This document shows, in pieces, positions 21,197 through 30,800 of a stretch of 64,000 nucleotides of DNA. The notes beneath the pieces were generated by a model. It was not told the DNA's origin. It ran no database searches and worked only from the letters and a program-made list of their open reading frames with translations. The stretch spans positions 62,001 to 126,000 of the forward strand of contig JADJOD010000010.1 of NCBI GenBank assembly GCA_016713985.1, given 5' to 3'. Source of the DNA: Lewinellaceae bacterium. GTDB lineage: Bacteria; Bacteroidota; Bacteroidia; Chitinophagales; Saprospiraceae. Positions within the stretch are counted from its first letter, which is position 1. The number at the start of each line of letters is the position of its first letter. The translations under genes were made by a program, and so were the position numbers.

Positions 21197-21343
21197 CAAC
21201 CCTGCCCCTGCGGCTACTACAACCACCCCGAAAAAGAGTGCGTGTGTGGCCCCGGCGTCGTAAAACGCTATTTGTCAAAGATTTCCGGGCCGCTACCCGA
21301 CCGCACCGGCCTGCATGTGGAGGTGACTCCGGTAAAAACTGAG
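21197..21343 (+). pseudogene. comM fragment 3 (internal part)
   Basis: 147 bp nearly identical to comM 10908-11053: AACCCTGCCCCTGCGGCTAC, then a C-x-CGPG segment, GTCGTAAAACGCTATTTGTC, and GATTTCCGGGCCGCTACCCG. It encodes CPCGYYNHPEKECVCGPGVV and on to LHVEVTPVKTE without a frameshift. Homology stops sharply on both sides: on the left at the same comM point as fragment 2, on the right after GGTAAAAACTGAG. It is the least diverged fragment, so the most recent copy. Confidence 0.9.
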
Positions 21344-21454
21344 GCTTTCCCGAAACAGTCATCTTCGAAAAGAAAGCCCCACAACGCTTTGTGAGGACAT
21401 TCCTGTCGTGGTGCGGGTGTTTGCCTTTCAGCCATTGCCAAAAAGCCGGAAAAA

Positions 21455-22607
21455 TTATAGTCGAATAAAACTGTTTCTGAATTGCAACCCTTGTGGGCTT
21501 TCCACCTGCTATCATAAAAACCGGCTGCAAATCCGATATGGCCGAGTCGAGCCGGAACACATTGCGGGGCTGGTTCCAGTTGTTGCTTCAAAACCTGCAC
21601 CCCCTTTGAGTCAAATACTTGGACCGTGATAGTTTCCGTTGTGGCGGGCAACTGTCCGATTTCAAAAAAAAGGGCTTCGGAAGAAGGGTTCGGGTATAGC
21701 AAAAACCTTGTTGGATAAGTGTCTGAATTTGAGTGCCTCATTACAATTGCGATGGGGACGTGAAAACGGTGCAAAGCCTTCATCGGCAACCGTATACAAG
21801 CCGGGGTGAGCGGGCCGTGGTTCCGTGTGAAAGGGTCATCGCCGCCGGCGGGCGCCAGGTTCCAGGCATCCAGTACCCAGCCGTTTGTGGGGTCATATTG
21901 GGCCAAACCGCAGTTGTTTCTGTCGAAACCAGGCAGTTCATCGGCAGCGCCCCATTGCACCTGGAGTGTCAGTTTCGCCCCTCCGGCCAAGGATTCCGCC
22001 ACATCCCACGCAGCAGCAACCGCGTTTTGTTCGATGGGAGAACCTCCGTAGCCCTCGTCCAAAGCTTCGGCCAAACACCGTGTGCCGATGTGGTCGGGCG
22101 TGCCTGACTCAACTACATGAATTGGATTATACGCGCCGTCGCCTGCGCTCAAGGGAAAGAGGAAGCCGTTTTCGCCCAATTCTTCTTTCACTATGTAGCC
22201 GGTGTTGTTTGTCACAACATAAGCATCGCTCGAAGTTGGTCAAGAAGGCATTCGGCTCCGTAAAGATTGAATTTGCCCAGGACGAGCCGTGTGCCGGGAA
22301 CCGCCCAGGCGATTTCATGCACGACCCGCATATCGTCGGCGAGGGCGACCCACCCGGCCGGAGGGTTTTCAAAGTGAAGGTTGTACAGCGCCGCGCCACC
22401 GGAGGTAATCACCTGGTTTGATTTGCCGGTGCAAAAAAGGGTGGAAGTGCCGGTGCTCAGGGCGCCGTTATTTTCAAAATTGATGTTGCGGATCGTGACC
22501 AAAGCGGAACCCGAAGGCTACTTCCGCCCCGGGTCAATATAAAACTGCGCCCGCAAAGCAGACTGGCCGAAAAACCAGACGACGAGGCACAAGAGTGTTT
22601 TTTTCAT
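21455..22607 (-). CDS. Secreted protein with T9SS sorting domain (several frameshifts)
   Basis: The ATG at 22607 gives a signal peptide (MKKTLLCLVVWFFGQSALRA, cleaved before QFYIDPG). After shifts near 22525 and 22240 it reads LVTIRNINFENNGALSTGTS, LYNLHFENPPAGWVALADDM, LGENGFLFPLSAGDGAYNPI and then the sorting domain FLLYPNPSSEALFFEIGQLP. With two more one-base changes it ends ESPQGLQFRNSFIRL at 21455. The N-terminal part looks like the beta-helical repeats of proteins that describe layered 'mean stripe' patterns in this phylum; the function is unknown. It probably forms a unit with the S74 gene upstream (48 bp apart). At least four indels. Confidence 0.7.
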
Positions 22608-22655
22608 GATCGGATATTTTTGAAACGAAAAACAGGGTTTGGTTTCGGGCGACGT

Positions 22656-23945
22656 TTATCGCCGGTCCGCAAGTTGTTTCAACAACGTCTGTTGCTGCTG
22701 AAGCAGTTTTTCCAGCGATTCCATACGAGCCGCTTGTTGCTCCTGCGTTTTTCTGGGTTTCGATTTGCGCTTGTTGTTCCTGAAGCGCCTTCACCAGCGA
22801 GGGTATAAAGTCGGCATAGGCCAGCCCGTATTGGTCCGATTCGTTTTGCGGCTTTTTTATGCCTGAAAAATCATAATTAACCGCTTGCGCCGCGGTTTCC
22901 ACTTCCTGGGCGATAAAACCGCTGCGGCGAATATTGGAAGCCAATGTTAGGTCCGCTTCGAGGTTTTTTGAGCGTTGAATCCAGCGGGGCGCGTATGGCC
23001 TTGTTCATACCCGCCACATCGAGCGTGTAGGTGACCGGGCGCAGGCGACTGACGAAGGACAAACCCGGCACGTCTTCCGCCACGTTGCGTTTGAAACGCC
23101 CGTCGGAAGGGTTGGGTCCAGCCCACCGGGCCGCCGATGGAAGTGACCCAGGGTTGCCGATAACAACGGAGTTGTCGGTGACAGCCTGCGCGTAAGCGCC
23201 TATGGCTGTGGCGTTTGTCAAATTGCCGGATGCGACATTGGAGCCAAACCCCAACGCTGTGTTGTAATAGCCTGTGGTGTTGAACACCATCGAAAGATAA
23301 CCTACGGCCGTGTTTGAAAAACCCGACTGATTGTTTTTCATCGACTCTCCTCCGATGGCTGTGTTCCAGTCGCCCGAAACAACATTCCCGCCTGCAAATT
23401 GAGGTTGTACAATGCTGAATCGCCGATGCCGACATTGCCCTTTCCCCACGGGATATAGCAATGATTTCCAGCCTCATTGCCGATAAAAATGTTGCCCGCG
23501 TTTTCCAATGTTTCCATCAACACCGGCCCGGCGGCGTTGCGGCGGAGCCGGAGGGAGGGCGCCCCGCCCAATTCGATATACACCTGGTTGATGTCGGTCG
23601 AGTGTTCGGTTGTCACACGCGTGTCGTTGTTGGCGTCGTGGATTTCTGAGAAGGGAAAGTTACCGGCGGCCAACGGCGACCAGGTATTGCTTTGCGAGAG
23701 ATAATACATAAACTGGTTCACTTCCGAGTCGTACACCAGCAGGCCGTTGGCGGGGTTGAGGATGGCGAGGCGTTCGCTGGTTTTCATACGCGGCACGAGC
23801 AAGCCTTGTTTGTCGGAGTTTAGGTCGAGCAGCGCAGAGGGGTCGGGCGTTGTGGTGCCTATGCCCACGTTGCCCTGGGCGGCGAGTTTTGGGAAAAAAC
23901 AGAAAAGTTGAGCAGGAGCAGAATTGCTGCCAAATGGTTTTTCAT
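22656..23945 (-). CDS. Tail-fibre-like protein with S74 (endosialidase chaperone) domain, frameshifted
   Basis: ATG 23945 gives a signal peptide (MKNHLAAILLLLNFSVFSQ). The N-terminus holds GIGTTTPDPSALLDLNSDKQ, a phrase typical of Bacteroidota fibre proteins. The middle repeats AVGYLSMVFNTTGYYNTALG-type segments (head-like trimeric repeats). The C-terminus holds SDGRFKRNVAEDVPGLSFVS and SGFIAQEVETAAQAV, the S74 chaperone with its Ser/Asp cleavage pair, then a coiled coil (LVKALQEQQAQIETQ ... ESLEKLLQQQQTLLKQL). Such chaperones help trimer folding and cut themselves off. Four one-base shifts (for example the A6 run near 22965) are needed. Divergent from the regulator at 24257. Confidence 0.75.
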
Positions 23946-24256
23946 AATTTGTGATCGGATTTTTAAGTAAAAAACGAAAATGTGTGGCAGCAAAGGTGGG
24001 TGGGAACGCCTCGCCGGCGCTTTCGAATTTGTTGCAAATGCTTGCAAATTGGTTACGAGATCTAAACGGCTTGCCCGCTGGCTTTTTTTACAGAAAAGGC
24101 AGTTGTGGAGATTTTTTAGGCCCTGTTACAAATGCTTTCAAATTTGTTACATCGGCGAAACGGAGGGCGTGATTGCAGCACAAAAGGCGTTTGGGCAATT
24201 GTTTTTTTATTCTCTTTGTCATCCAAAACCGAAATCTAAATCCAAGTCAAAGTGGT

Positions 24257-26962
24257 ATGCGTGTGTTAATCCTTTTCCGTTTAGTTCTTTTTTCTTCAGT
24301 CATCGTTGCCCAAACTCCTCATGCCGATAGTTTGAGGCGGTGTATCGCCGCTGCCGGCACTGGCGCGTATGAAAAGGCCATTTTACAACAAAAAAGGAAA
24401 GGAATATTACCTGCAATGCGGAAGCCCCGCAGATGTGGTTTACATCAACAGGTCTATGGCGGCCTGTTATTTTGAACTCAAAATGTTTGGGGAAGCCCTG
24501 GAACTGACCCTGGAGATACTGCCTTATTACGAATCAAAAAAAGACAGCGCGCGTTTGGGTGCGATGTATTCCAACATCGGAAAGTACATGACCGATATCG
24601 GGCGTTTGAGCGAGGCGCGGCACTATTTGTTCAGAGCGCTGGCCATTACCGGAAAATCAATACCAGTTCGTTTTTTGTGCTGGGCGAGATCGGCGATTAT
24701 TACGCAAAACTGGGTATGCGGGATTCCTCCCTGTTTTATTACGAATCAGCCATCACCGACGGGGAAAAAAAGCAAGACCTGTATATTGTCAACGGCGGCA
24801 AAATAGGCTTTTGTGATGCCTGCATCGATGCCGGCCTGATGACCAAAGCGCGGACGATGTGCAACAGCGCCTTTTTGTACTACAAGAACAAACAACATTT
24901 GCCCGAGTGGTCGGAAATCAACGCTGTGATGTCAAAACTGGAAGTTCAGGCCGGGCGGCCGGCCAAAGGTTTGCAGTTTGCCCAAACGGCCATAAAAGTT
25001 GCCCGTGTTTTCCGCAACAAAACCCTGCTCGAACAAGCGTATAAAGCGGCCTCGGATGCCTATGCCGCGTCGGGCGACTACCGGGCAGCTTATCGGCACA
25101 CGCTTTTGTGGAAAGAAGTGGCCGACAGCATCCAGCTCCTCAATCAGCACGAAAAAACAGCCGAATTAGAAGCGCGTTTTCGCTCTCAGGAGCAACAAAC
25201 GACGATAGCGGCGCAGCAGCTTCGACTCGAACGCGCACAAAACCGCTCCCGCACTGTCCAATGGATATCGGGCCTTGCGCTGTTACTTATCGCAAGCGGG
25301 TTTTTCTTTTTGCGTTCCAAAACCCGCACCCGCCAGCGGGAGGCCGAACACGCGCTCGCGCTCGAACACGCCAGAGCCGAACAACTTGCCGAAAACGAAC
25401 GCCTCCGCTCCAATTTCCTGGCCAACATCAGCCACGAGTTTCGCACCCCGCTCATGTTGATTTTGTCGCCGCTGCAATCCTTGCGCAGCAGTAATGTGCC
25501 GGGCACGGAAATTTCCAGGTATTATGACATCATGGAACGCAACGCCCGCCGTTTGCTCCAACTCATCCACCAGTTGCTCGATCTGGCAAAGTTGGAAAAT
25601 CAGGAAATGACGCTCCGGCCCCTGCCGGGCAACTTCAGCCAAACCTTGAGGTTGATCGCCGGGAACTTTGAAAGCCTGGCTGTTCAGAAAAACATTCGCT
25701 ATCAGGTCAAACTGCCGGAAACGGCAATTTACGCCGATTTTGACCGCGACAAAATAGAGAAAATCGTCACCAACCTGCTCGGCAATGCGTTCAAATTCAC
25801 CCCGGAAGGCGGCAACATCGGGTTGGCGGCCGGAATAGACGAACTCCCCAAACCGGGAACAGAAATACGGGTAAAAATCAGCGTATCCGACGACGGTATT
25901 GGCATGGACGCCGCACAGCAGGCAAACGTATTCCGGCGGTTTTATATGGTCGAACACCAAAACAACACCGAACAAACCGGCACGGGCATCGGCCTCTCGC
26001 TGGCGAAAGAACTGGTGGATTTGCACGGCGGCAGGATTGAGTTGGAAAGCCAGCCCGGCAAGGGCTCGACGTTTTCCGTTTTTTTGCCGTTGAATAAAAC
26101 GGAAATTGAAAAAAATGAAACGTTTGTTCTGCCTCCCCCGGCACTTGCGCTTGAAAATACCTTTCGGGAAAAACTTCCGTTACTCGTTGACAATGAACAC
26201 CGTGCGACGATTTTGGTCATAGACGACAACCCGGATATCCGCAACTTTTTGGCAGAACAATTCCAGTCCCAATTCCATGTACTGCAGGCAGCCGACGGCC
26301 GGGCGGGGCTGGATTTAGCGTTTGAAAGAATGCCCGATCTCATTCTGTCGGATATCATGATGCCTAATCTGGACGGCATGGAATTCCTCACTTTGCTCCG
26401 CAACGACCGCAGAACCAGCCATATCCCGGTAGTGATGCTCACCGCCCGGGCGCGAAAAGAAGACCGTTTTGACGGGTTGCTTTCAGGCGCCGATGCTTAC
26501 CTTGTCAAACCATTTGACACCGGCGAATTGCTGATTACCGTCAGTAACCTGCTGCAGCGGCAACAGGTTATGCGCGAAAAATTTAGCCAGTCGTTCAAAA
26601 CCCTGCCTTCTAACAGCCAGGTGGTTTCGGCAGACGAGCGTTTTTTGATACAAGTAAAACCAGCCATCGAAAAAAACATGGGCAACGAGTCGTTTGGGGT
26701 GGAAGCGCTCGCCGACGAAGTATCGATGAGCCGCGTGCACCTTTACCGAAAACTGCACGCGTTGACCGGCCAAAACCCGAACACCATCATCCGGGAAATG
26801 CGACTTACCCGCGCGAAACACCTGATTGAATCCGGCGCAGGCAATGCTTCCGAGGTGGCCTACATGGTCGGGTTTAGCAGCCCGGCTTATTTTTCCACCG
26901 TGTTTGCCCACTTTTTCGGAGTGCCGCCGAGCGAGGTAAAAAAGGTTGATCTGTTGCTTTAA
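24257..26962 (+). CDS. TPR-containing hybrid histidine kinase / response regulator with AraC output
   Basis: About 900 residues. ATG 24257 gives a signal-anchor (MRVLILFRLVLFSSVIVAQ), then a TPR-like sensor region (YINRSMAACYFELKMFGEAL, YYAKLGMRDSSLFYYESAIT), a membrane helix (ISGLALLLIASGFFFL), HisKA with NISHEFRTPL (His near residue 393), an ATPase domain (NLLGNAFKFTPEGG, DDGIGMDA, GTGIGLSL), a receiver (VIDDNPDI; phospho-Asp in ILSDIMMPNLDG near residue 699; MLTARAR; VKPFD), and an AraC helix-turn-helix (VSMSRVHLYRKLHALTGQNP, VAYMVGFSSPAYFSTVFAHF). Frame shifts lie at an A6 run near 24390 and an A4 run near 24650. It faces away from the T9SS/S74 pair and may control it. Confidence 0.9.
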
Positions 26963-27119
26963 GCCGCCCAAATTGCGTGTTATACCTCCGCTGTTCTGGT
27001 GCGCTAAACCGTCAAAATGGGCGTGTTTCACAACTTGTGTTATCTAAATTATTTTTTTACATGTGGTGAATTAATATAATATATATTCGCCCCGTACTTT
27101 GGCAACAGTGAGCCCAAGG

Positions 27120-27142
27120 ACCTCTTGCAAGAGGTGTTTTTT
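27120..27142 (+). terminator. Likely terminator after the hybrid kinase
   Basis: ACCTCTTGCAAGAGGT is a perfect palindrome (27120-27135) followed by GTTTTTT. It lies 158 bp after the stop of the hybrid kinase. The loop would be small, as the palindrome has no spacer, so pairing of 6-7 bp is realistic. Confidence 0.45.
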
Positions 27143-27159
27143 AACCAAATGAAACAATT

Positions 27160-27757
27160 TTTTTAATGAGCGAGTCACTGCGCACGGCCACGATATCGGG
27201 CCTGAAGTCCACGTTGCCGTCGGACCCGACAACCGCATTTTTTTCGTACGCCCCGGACGGCTTCAAACCGTACCGGGCGACGTACGGGCCCATCCAGAAA
27301 CCGCCTTTGATTACAAACGGCCAGAATGTCGGCATTGGAACAAGCACTCCGCAAGCGCGGCTTTCGCTCGGCGCACCCACTCCCCCCCCAAACACCAGAC
27401 CCGTACACGAAAAAACTCCGGAATGGCAACGGTAAAGTATCTGCTACTGCCACTGCCACTGAAACGTTGACGGATAACCTTTGGAACAAAAGCACGAGGA
27501 TCGTGGACATGGCTGAATTGTTCTCAGACATTAGCGGAAAAAAGTCTGCACTCCATTTTACAGGATTTACCTCGGCCCAGTTTGCCTTGTCTATGGTAGA
27601 AGGGATGCAAAAAGTGCGTTTCATTCGTGGCCAGGCACCTGTCTGACACGCAGTTCACACTGGCAATATGACGCTAACTTGTGGATAAGCACCGACGCCG
27701 GCTTTTTCTCCGGCCCCTCGCCAGCCTGGACAAAAAAAGGGAGGCGCCACCCACCCA
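27160..27757 (+). other. Gene-poor region with a fibre-protein remnant
   Basis: No complete gene is seen. At about 27320-27370 the plus strand reads NVGIGTSTPQARLSLG, the same phrase as the N-terminus of the S74 fibre protein at 23870, so this is probably a leftover of a second fibre gene. Flanking frames (for example TATATETLTDNLWNKSTRI near 27440) are repetitive or lack any known domain. The stretch 27640-27757 before the macro-domain gene holds nothing I recognise. Confidence 0.4.
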
Positions 27758-28234
27758 TCACGGCGCCTGCACCCCCTTCACATACGTTGAATACAAATAG
27801 ACCGGCACCGGAAGCGGGTCTAAGTACTGGTATATCAGGGGTTTAACCTCTTCCCAACCAAGACCGCCGACGCCGGTGGCCACCCTTGGAATGGCAACAC
27901 TTTCCAGGCCTTCATCGGTTATTAATTTGGCCAGCTCACGCAATGCATGGTTGACATGGATGATGGACGCCTTGCCCGGATGCGCATGATCCGTTTTGGG
28001 CGGTTCCTGGGTAAATAAATTGATGATGCGATGATTCACACCGCTCCAGATCCACGTACCCCCGGGTTTCGGATGGTATTGGTGGCAATAATGCCGGAAA
28101 TCTTTGTACATGGAAGGAAATTCTTCCCGCAAACTCAAGGCCAGCCCGCTGTTAAAATGATCGTTGGGCGCTATGCCGTGGGCAATCGCGCCGGCTTTGG
28201 ACAATAAAATATCACCGGATACTTCTTTGATCAT
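27758..28234 (-). CDS. Macro-domain protein (ADP-ribose binding)
   Basis: 158 residues, only a macro domain. It begins MIKEVSGDILLSKAGAIAHG, where GDI-L near the N-terminus is the adenine-binding segment, followed by NSGLALSLREEFPSMYKDFR. The phosphate-binding loop is IPRVATGVGGLGWEEVKPLI, a good fit to G-V/T-G-x-x-G-L-x-W. HRIINLFTQEP is the central strand. This subtype resembles small macro proteins that remove ADP-ribose from substrates or bind it, such as those next to DarT toxins. No ADP-ribosyltransferase is adjacent here. Monocistronic and divergent from serC. Confidence 0.85.
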   Translation of the reverse strand: MIKEVSGDILLSKAGAIAHGIAPNDHFNSGLALSLREEFPSMYKDFRHYCHQYHPKPGGTWIWSGVNHRIINLFTQEPPKTDHAHPGKASIIHVNHALRELAKLITDEGLESVAIPRVATGVGGLGWEEVKPLIYQYLDPLPVPVYLYSTYVKGVQAP

Positions 28235-28392
28235 AGGTTCGTAATTTTAGTTAAAATCGGATGCAGGTCAAAGATGTACGCAACACCGGCAGGGCAAAGA
28301 TGACAGCCATCACTCTGCTGCATGATCGTGGTAAATAGAAGTGCAACAGTCGGCGTTCAGGTTGACTTTTTTATATTTAGCGGTACTTCAAC

Positions 28393-28400
28393 TACTTTTG
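28393..28400 (+). promoter_or_regulatory. Possible -7 box of the serC operon
   Basis: TACTTTTG fits the -7 consensus TAnnTTTG, 60 bp before the serC start. The nearest upstream TTG (28362-28364) is 28 bp away, longer than the usual spacing, so only the -7 element is convincing. Confidence 0.35.
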
Positions 28401-28459
28401 CGCCGCCACCCGCACAATTATGGAAATTCTAACATCCTGAGAATTCTGATCCAGACGAT

Positions 28460-29536
28460 ATGAAAAAACACAATTTCTCCGCCGGTCCGGCCATCCTGCC
28501 GGCGCCGGTGCTCAAAGAGGCCGGAAAAGCAGCCGCCAATTACCAGGGCATGGGCCTCAGCCTGCTCGAACTGTCGCACCGTGGCCCCGAGTTCACGGCT
28601 ATTATTGAAGAAGCCAATGCGCTGATGCGCGAGATCATCGGACTGCCCGAAAACTACCACGTGCTCTGGCTGAGCGGCGGGGCCAGCACTCAATTCTACA
28701 TGGCGCCGTTCAACCTGCTCGATAACGGAGAGACGGCGGCTTACTTAGACTCGGGCACCTGGGCAAACAAAGCCATCAAGGAAGCCAAATTGTTTGGCCA
28801 TGTGGAAGTGATCGCTTCCTCCAAAGAGCAGAACTACACGTTTATCCCTAAACACTACAAGATTCCCAAACACGCCAAATACCTGCATATTACGAGTAAT
28901 AACACCATTTTCGGCACCCAAATGCACAAATTTCCCAAATCGCCCGTGCCATTGGTCTGCGATATGTCGTCCGATTTTTTGAGCCGCCCCTTCGACCCGC
29001 GCCCCTTCGGCCTCCTGTACGCCGGCGCACAGAAAAACCTCGGCCCTGCGGGCGCCACCGTTGTGATCGTCCGGGAAGATATGTTGGGGAAAGTGAACAG
29101 GGCGATGCCTTCCATGCTCGATTACCGCACTTTTATCAAGGAAAATTCGCTGTACAACACCCCGCCCGTGTTCCCGATCTACGTCAGCCTGCTTACCCTG
29201 CGCTGGATCAAAAAGAACGGCGGACTAAAAGGTATGCAACGTCGAAACCGGGCCAAAGCGGCCATTTTATACGATGAAGTTGACCAAAATCCACTTTTCC
29301 GGGGCACCGTGGCAAAAGAAGACCGCTCGCTGATGAATGCCTGTTTTGTGATGCAGGATCAATATGTACACCTCGAAAAAGAGTTCCTCAAAGAAACCGA
29401 GGCCAATGGAATGGTCGGCCTGAAAGGGCACCGCTCCGTGGGTGGTTTCCGGGCCAGTATATACAATGCCATGCCAAAATTCAGCGTTCAGGCTTTGGTT
29501 GACCTGATGCAGGATTTTGCAAAAAGAAAAGGATGA
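28460..29536 (+). CDS. serC: Phosphoserine aminotransferase
   Basis: Converts 3-phosphohydroxypyruvate and glutamate to phosphoserine in serine synthesis, and serves pyridoxal phosphate synthesis in some bacteria. 358 residues, normal length. Start MKKHNFSAGPAILP is diagnostic (N-F-S/N-AGP-A-x-LP), followed by ELSHRGPEF and VLWLSGGASTQFYMAPFNLL. The pyridoxal phosphate lysine lies in LLYAGAQKNLGPAGATVVIV. The C-terminus has GHRSVGGFRASIYNAMP. The next gene begins in the stop codon (ATGA overlap), so they are translationally coupled. serA and serB are not in the window. Confidence 0.96.
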   Translation: MKKHNFSAGPAILPAPVLKEAGKAAANYQGMGLSLLELSHRGPEFTAIIEEANALMREIIGLPENYHVLWLSGGASTQFYMAPFNLLDNGETAAYLDSGTWANKAIKEAKLFGHVEVIASSKEQNYTFIPKHYKIPKHAKYLHITSNNTIFGTQMHKFPKSPVPLVCDMSSDFLSRPFDPRPFGLLYAGAQKNLGPAGATVVIVREDMLGKVNRAMPSMLDYRTFIKENSLYNTPPVFPIYVSLLTLRWIKKNGGLKGMQRRNRAKAAILYDEVDQNPLFRGTVAKEDRSLMNACFVMQDQYVHLEKEFLKETEANGMVGLKGHRSVGGFRASIYNAMPKFSVQALVDLMQDFAKRKG

Positions 29537-30282
29537 TCCGACGCCGAAAACAGTCATATAAAGCCGCCATTCACATTGAAGGAACGGATTTGCCGGTTTC
29601 TATCCGGTTCGACCTGCTCGACGGTCATTATTACAGCATTTGCAGGCGAAATATCCGTATGCGCCTGCCGTTCTGGGCGGGTGAATCCGATATTCAAAAG
29701 CACCTGGCGTTGTGCCGGGATTGGGTTTGGACCGAATTCAGCCAAAAGCCGCAACTGCGGGAGTCATTTCTGAAAGTTCCCTATCAAAGCGGCGATATGC
29801 TGGAAGTAGGCGCCCGGCGTTATGTGCTCGAAATCATCCTGGAAGAACGCGCCACACATACGGCACGCCTGATCGGCAATACCATCAGTGTTCAGTTGAG
29901 CAACCGCGCCGACGATGCGCACCGGGCTAAAAGTATCCGTACCTTGCTTTCCAGGGTAGTGGCGGGCGACTATTACCCGGAAGTTGCGCGGCGTGTACAG
30001 GACTGGAATGACCGTACTTTTCGCCGCCCCATCCGGAATGTTTACCTGAAATACAACCATTCGAACTGGGGCAGTTGCTCGCGCGACGGCAATGTCAACC
30101 TGTCCACGCGGCTGCTGTTTGCGCCGGAAGAGGTGCAGGATTATGTGATCCTGCACGAACTGGCGCACCTTGTCGAATTGAATCACTCCGACCGTTTTTG
30201 GGCCCTTGTTGAACGTTATATGCCTGATTATCAGGACAAAGAGCGGTGGCTGAAGGCAAACCGTTCCAAATGCGATTTTTAA
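29533..30282 (+). CDS. YgjP-like zinc metallopeptidase (DUF45, M48 type)
   Basis: 249 residues. The C-terminal half carries the family signature: YNHSNWGSCSRDGNVNLSTR followed by VQDYVILHELAHLVELNHSD and RFWALVERYMPDY. HELAH supplies the two zinc-binding His and the catalytic Glu, and the later NHS-x-x-FW the third His. The N-terminal half, with SDIQKHLALCRDWVW, is the substrate-side domain. A cytosolic enzyme (no signal peptide). The natural substrate is not known; homologues often sit next to restriction systems, but here it overlaps serC by 4 bp. Confidence 0.85.
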   Translation: MIRRRKQSYKAAIHIEGTDLPVSIRFDLLDGHYYSICRRNIRMRLPFWAGESDIQKHLALCRDWVWTEFSQKPQLRESFLKVPYQSGDMLEVGARRYVLEIILEERATHTARLIGNTISVQLSNRADDAHRAKSIRTLLSRVVAGDYYPEVARRVQDWNDRTFRRPIRNVYLKYNHSNWGSCSRDGNVNLSTRLLFAPEEVQDYVILHELAHLVELNHSDRFWALVERYMPDYQDKERWLKANRSKCDF

Positions 30283-30315
30283 GCCGGAATCTTATTTAGG
30301 TCTAAAAACAGGACA

Positions 30316-30705
30316 ATGAAACCTGATATATCAAATGCGGAAGACGTAAAAATGCTGATCGATACTTTTTACACCAAGGTTCGGGCCGACGAGGTTCTCG
30401 GCTATATCTTTGACGAGGTGGCTCAGGTGGACTGGCCACATCACCTGCCCGTGATGTACGCATTCTGGGAGTTTTTACTGCTGGGCAACGGCAATGCGTA
30501 TGGAAATAACCCCATCCAGAAACATTTCGACCTTCACGCCAAACACCCCCTGCAGGCCAAACACTTCGACCGCTGGCTGGAATTGTTTCAATCGACTGTG
30601 GATGAATTATTTGAAGGGGAAACCGCGAAAGATGCCAAGTTCAGGGCATTCGCCATTTCCGAAACCTGGAAACCCAAGTTTGACGGGCCGTTTTCCGCCC
30701 GGTAG
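30316..30705 (+). CDS. Group III truncated hemoglobin
   Basis: 129 residues. Recognisable parts: DVKMLIDTFYTKVRADEVLG near the start (B/C helices), PVMYAFWEFLLLGNGNAYGN (E helix with the W-E-F-L/M pattern typical of group III), HFDLHAKHPLQAKHFDRWL (F helix, with the proximal His in LHAKHPL), and a C-terminal FAISETWKPKF. Such globins bind O2, NO or hydroperoxides, and act in redox or NO protection. It follows the YgjP-like gene by 33 bp in the same direction, probably the last gene of that operon. Confidence 0.88.
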   Translation: MKPDISNAEDVKMLIDTFYTKVRADEVLGYIFDEVAQVDWPHHLPVMYAFWEFLLLGNGNAYGNNPIQKHFDLHAKHPLQAKHFDRWLELFQSTVDELFEGETAKDAKFRAFAISETWKPKFDGPFSAR

Positions 30706-30800
30706 GCTGGCAAATTCATAACTGCTGCATCGGAAGAATTCCAGAATTAATTTTTGTACCCCTAGCAAAACCTTCCGACTGGCGTGAAAACCCGGAACAC

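Noticed and set aside
25283..26026. Minus-strand frame of 247 codons inside the hybrid kinase
   Set aside because: It overlaps the intact HisKA and ATPase domains on the other strand and shows no domain.
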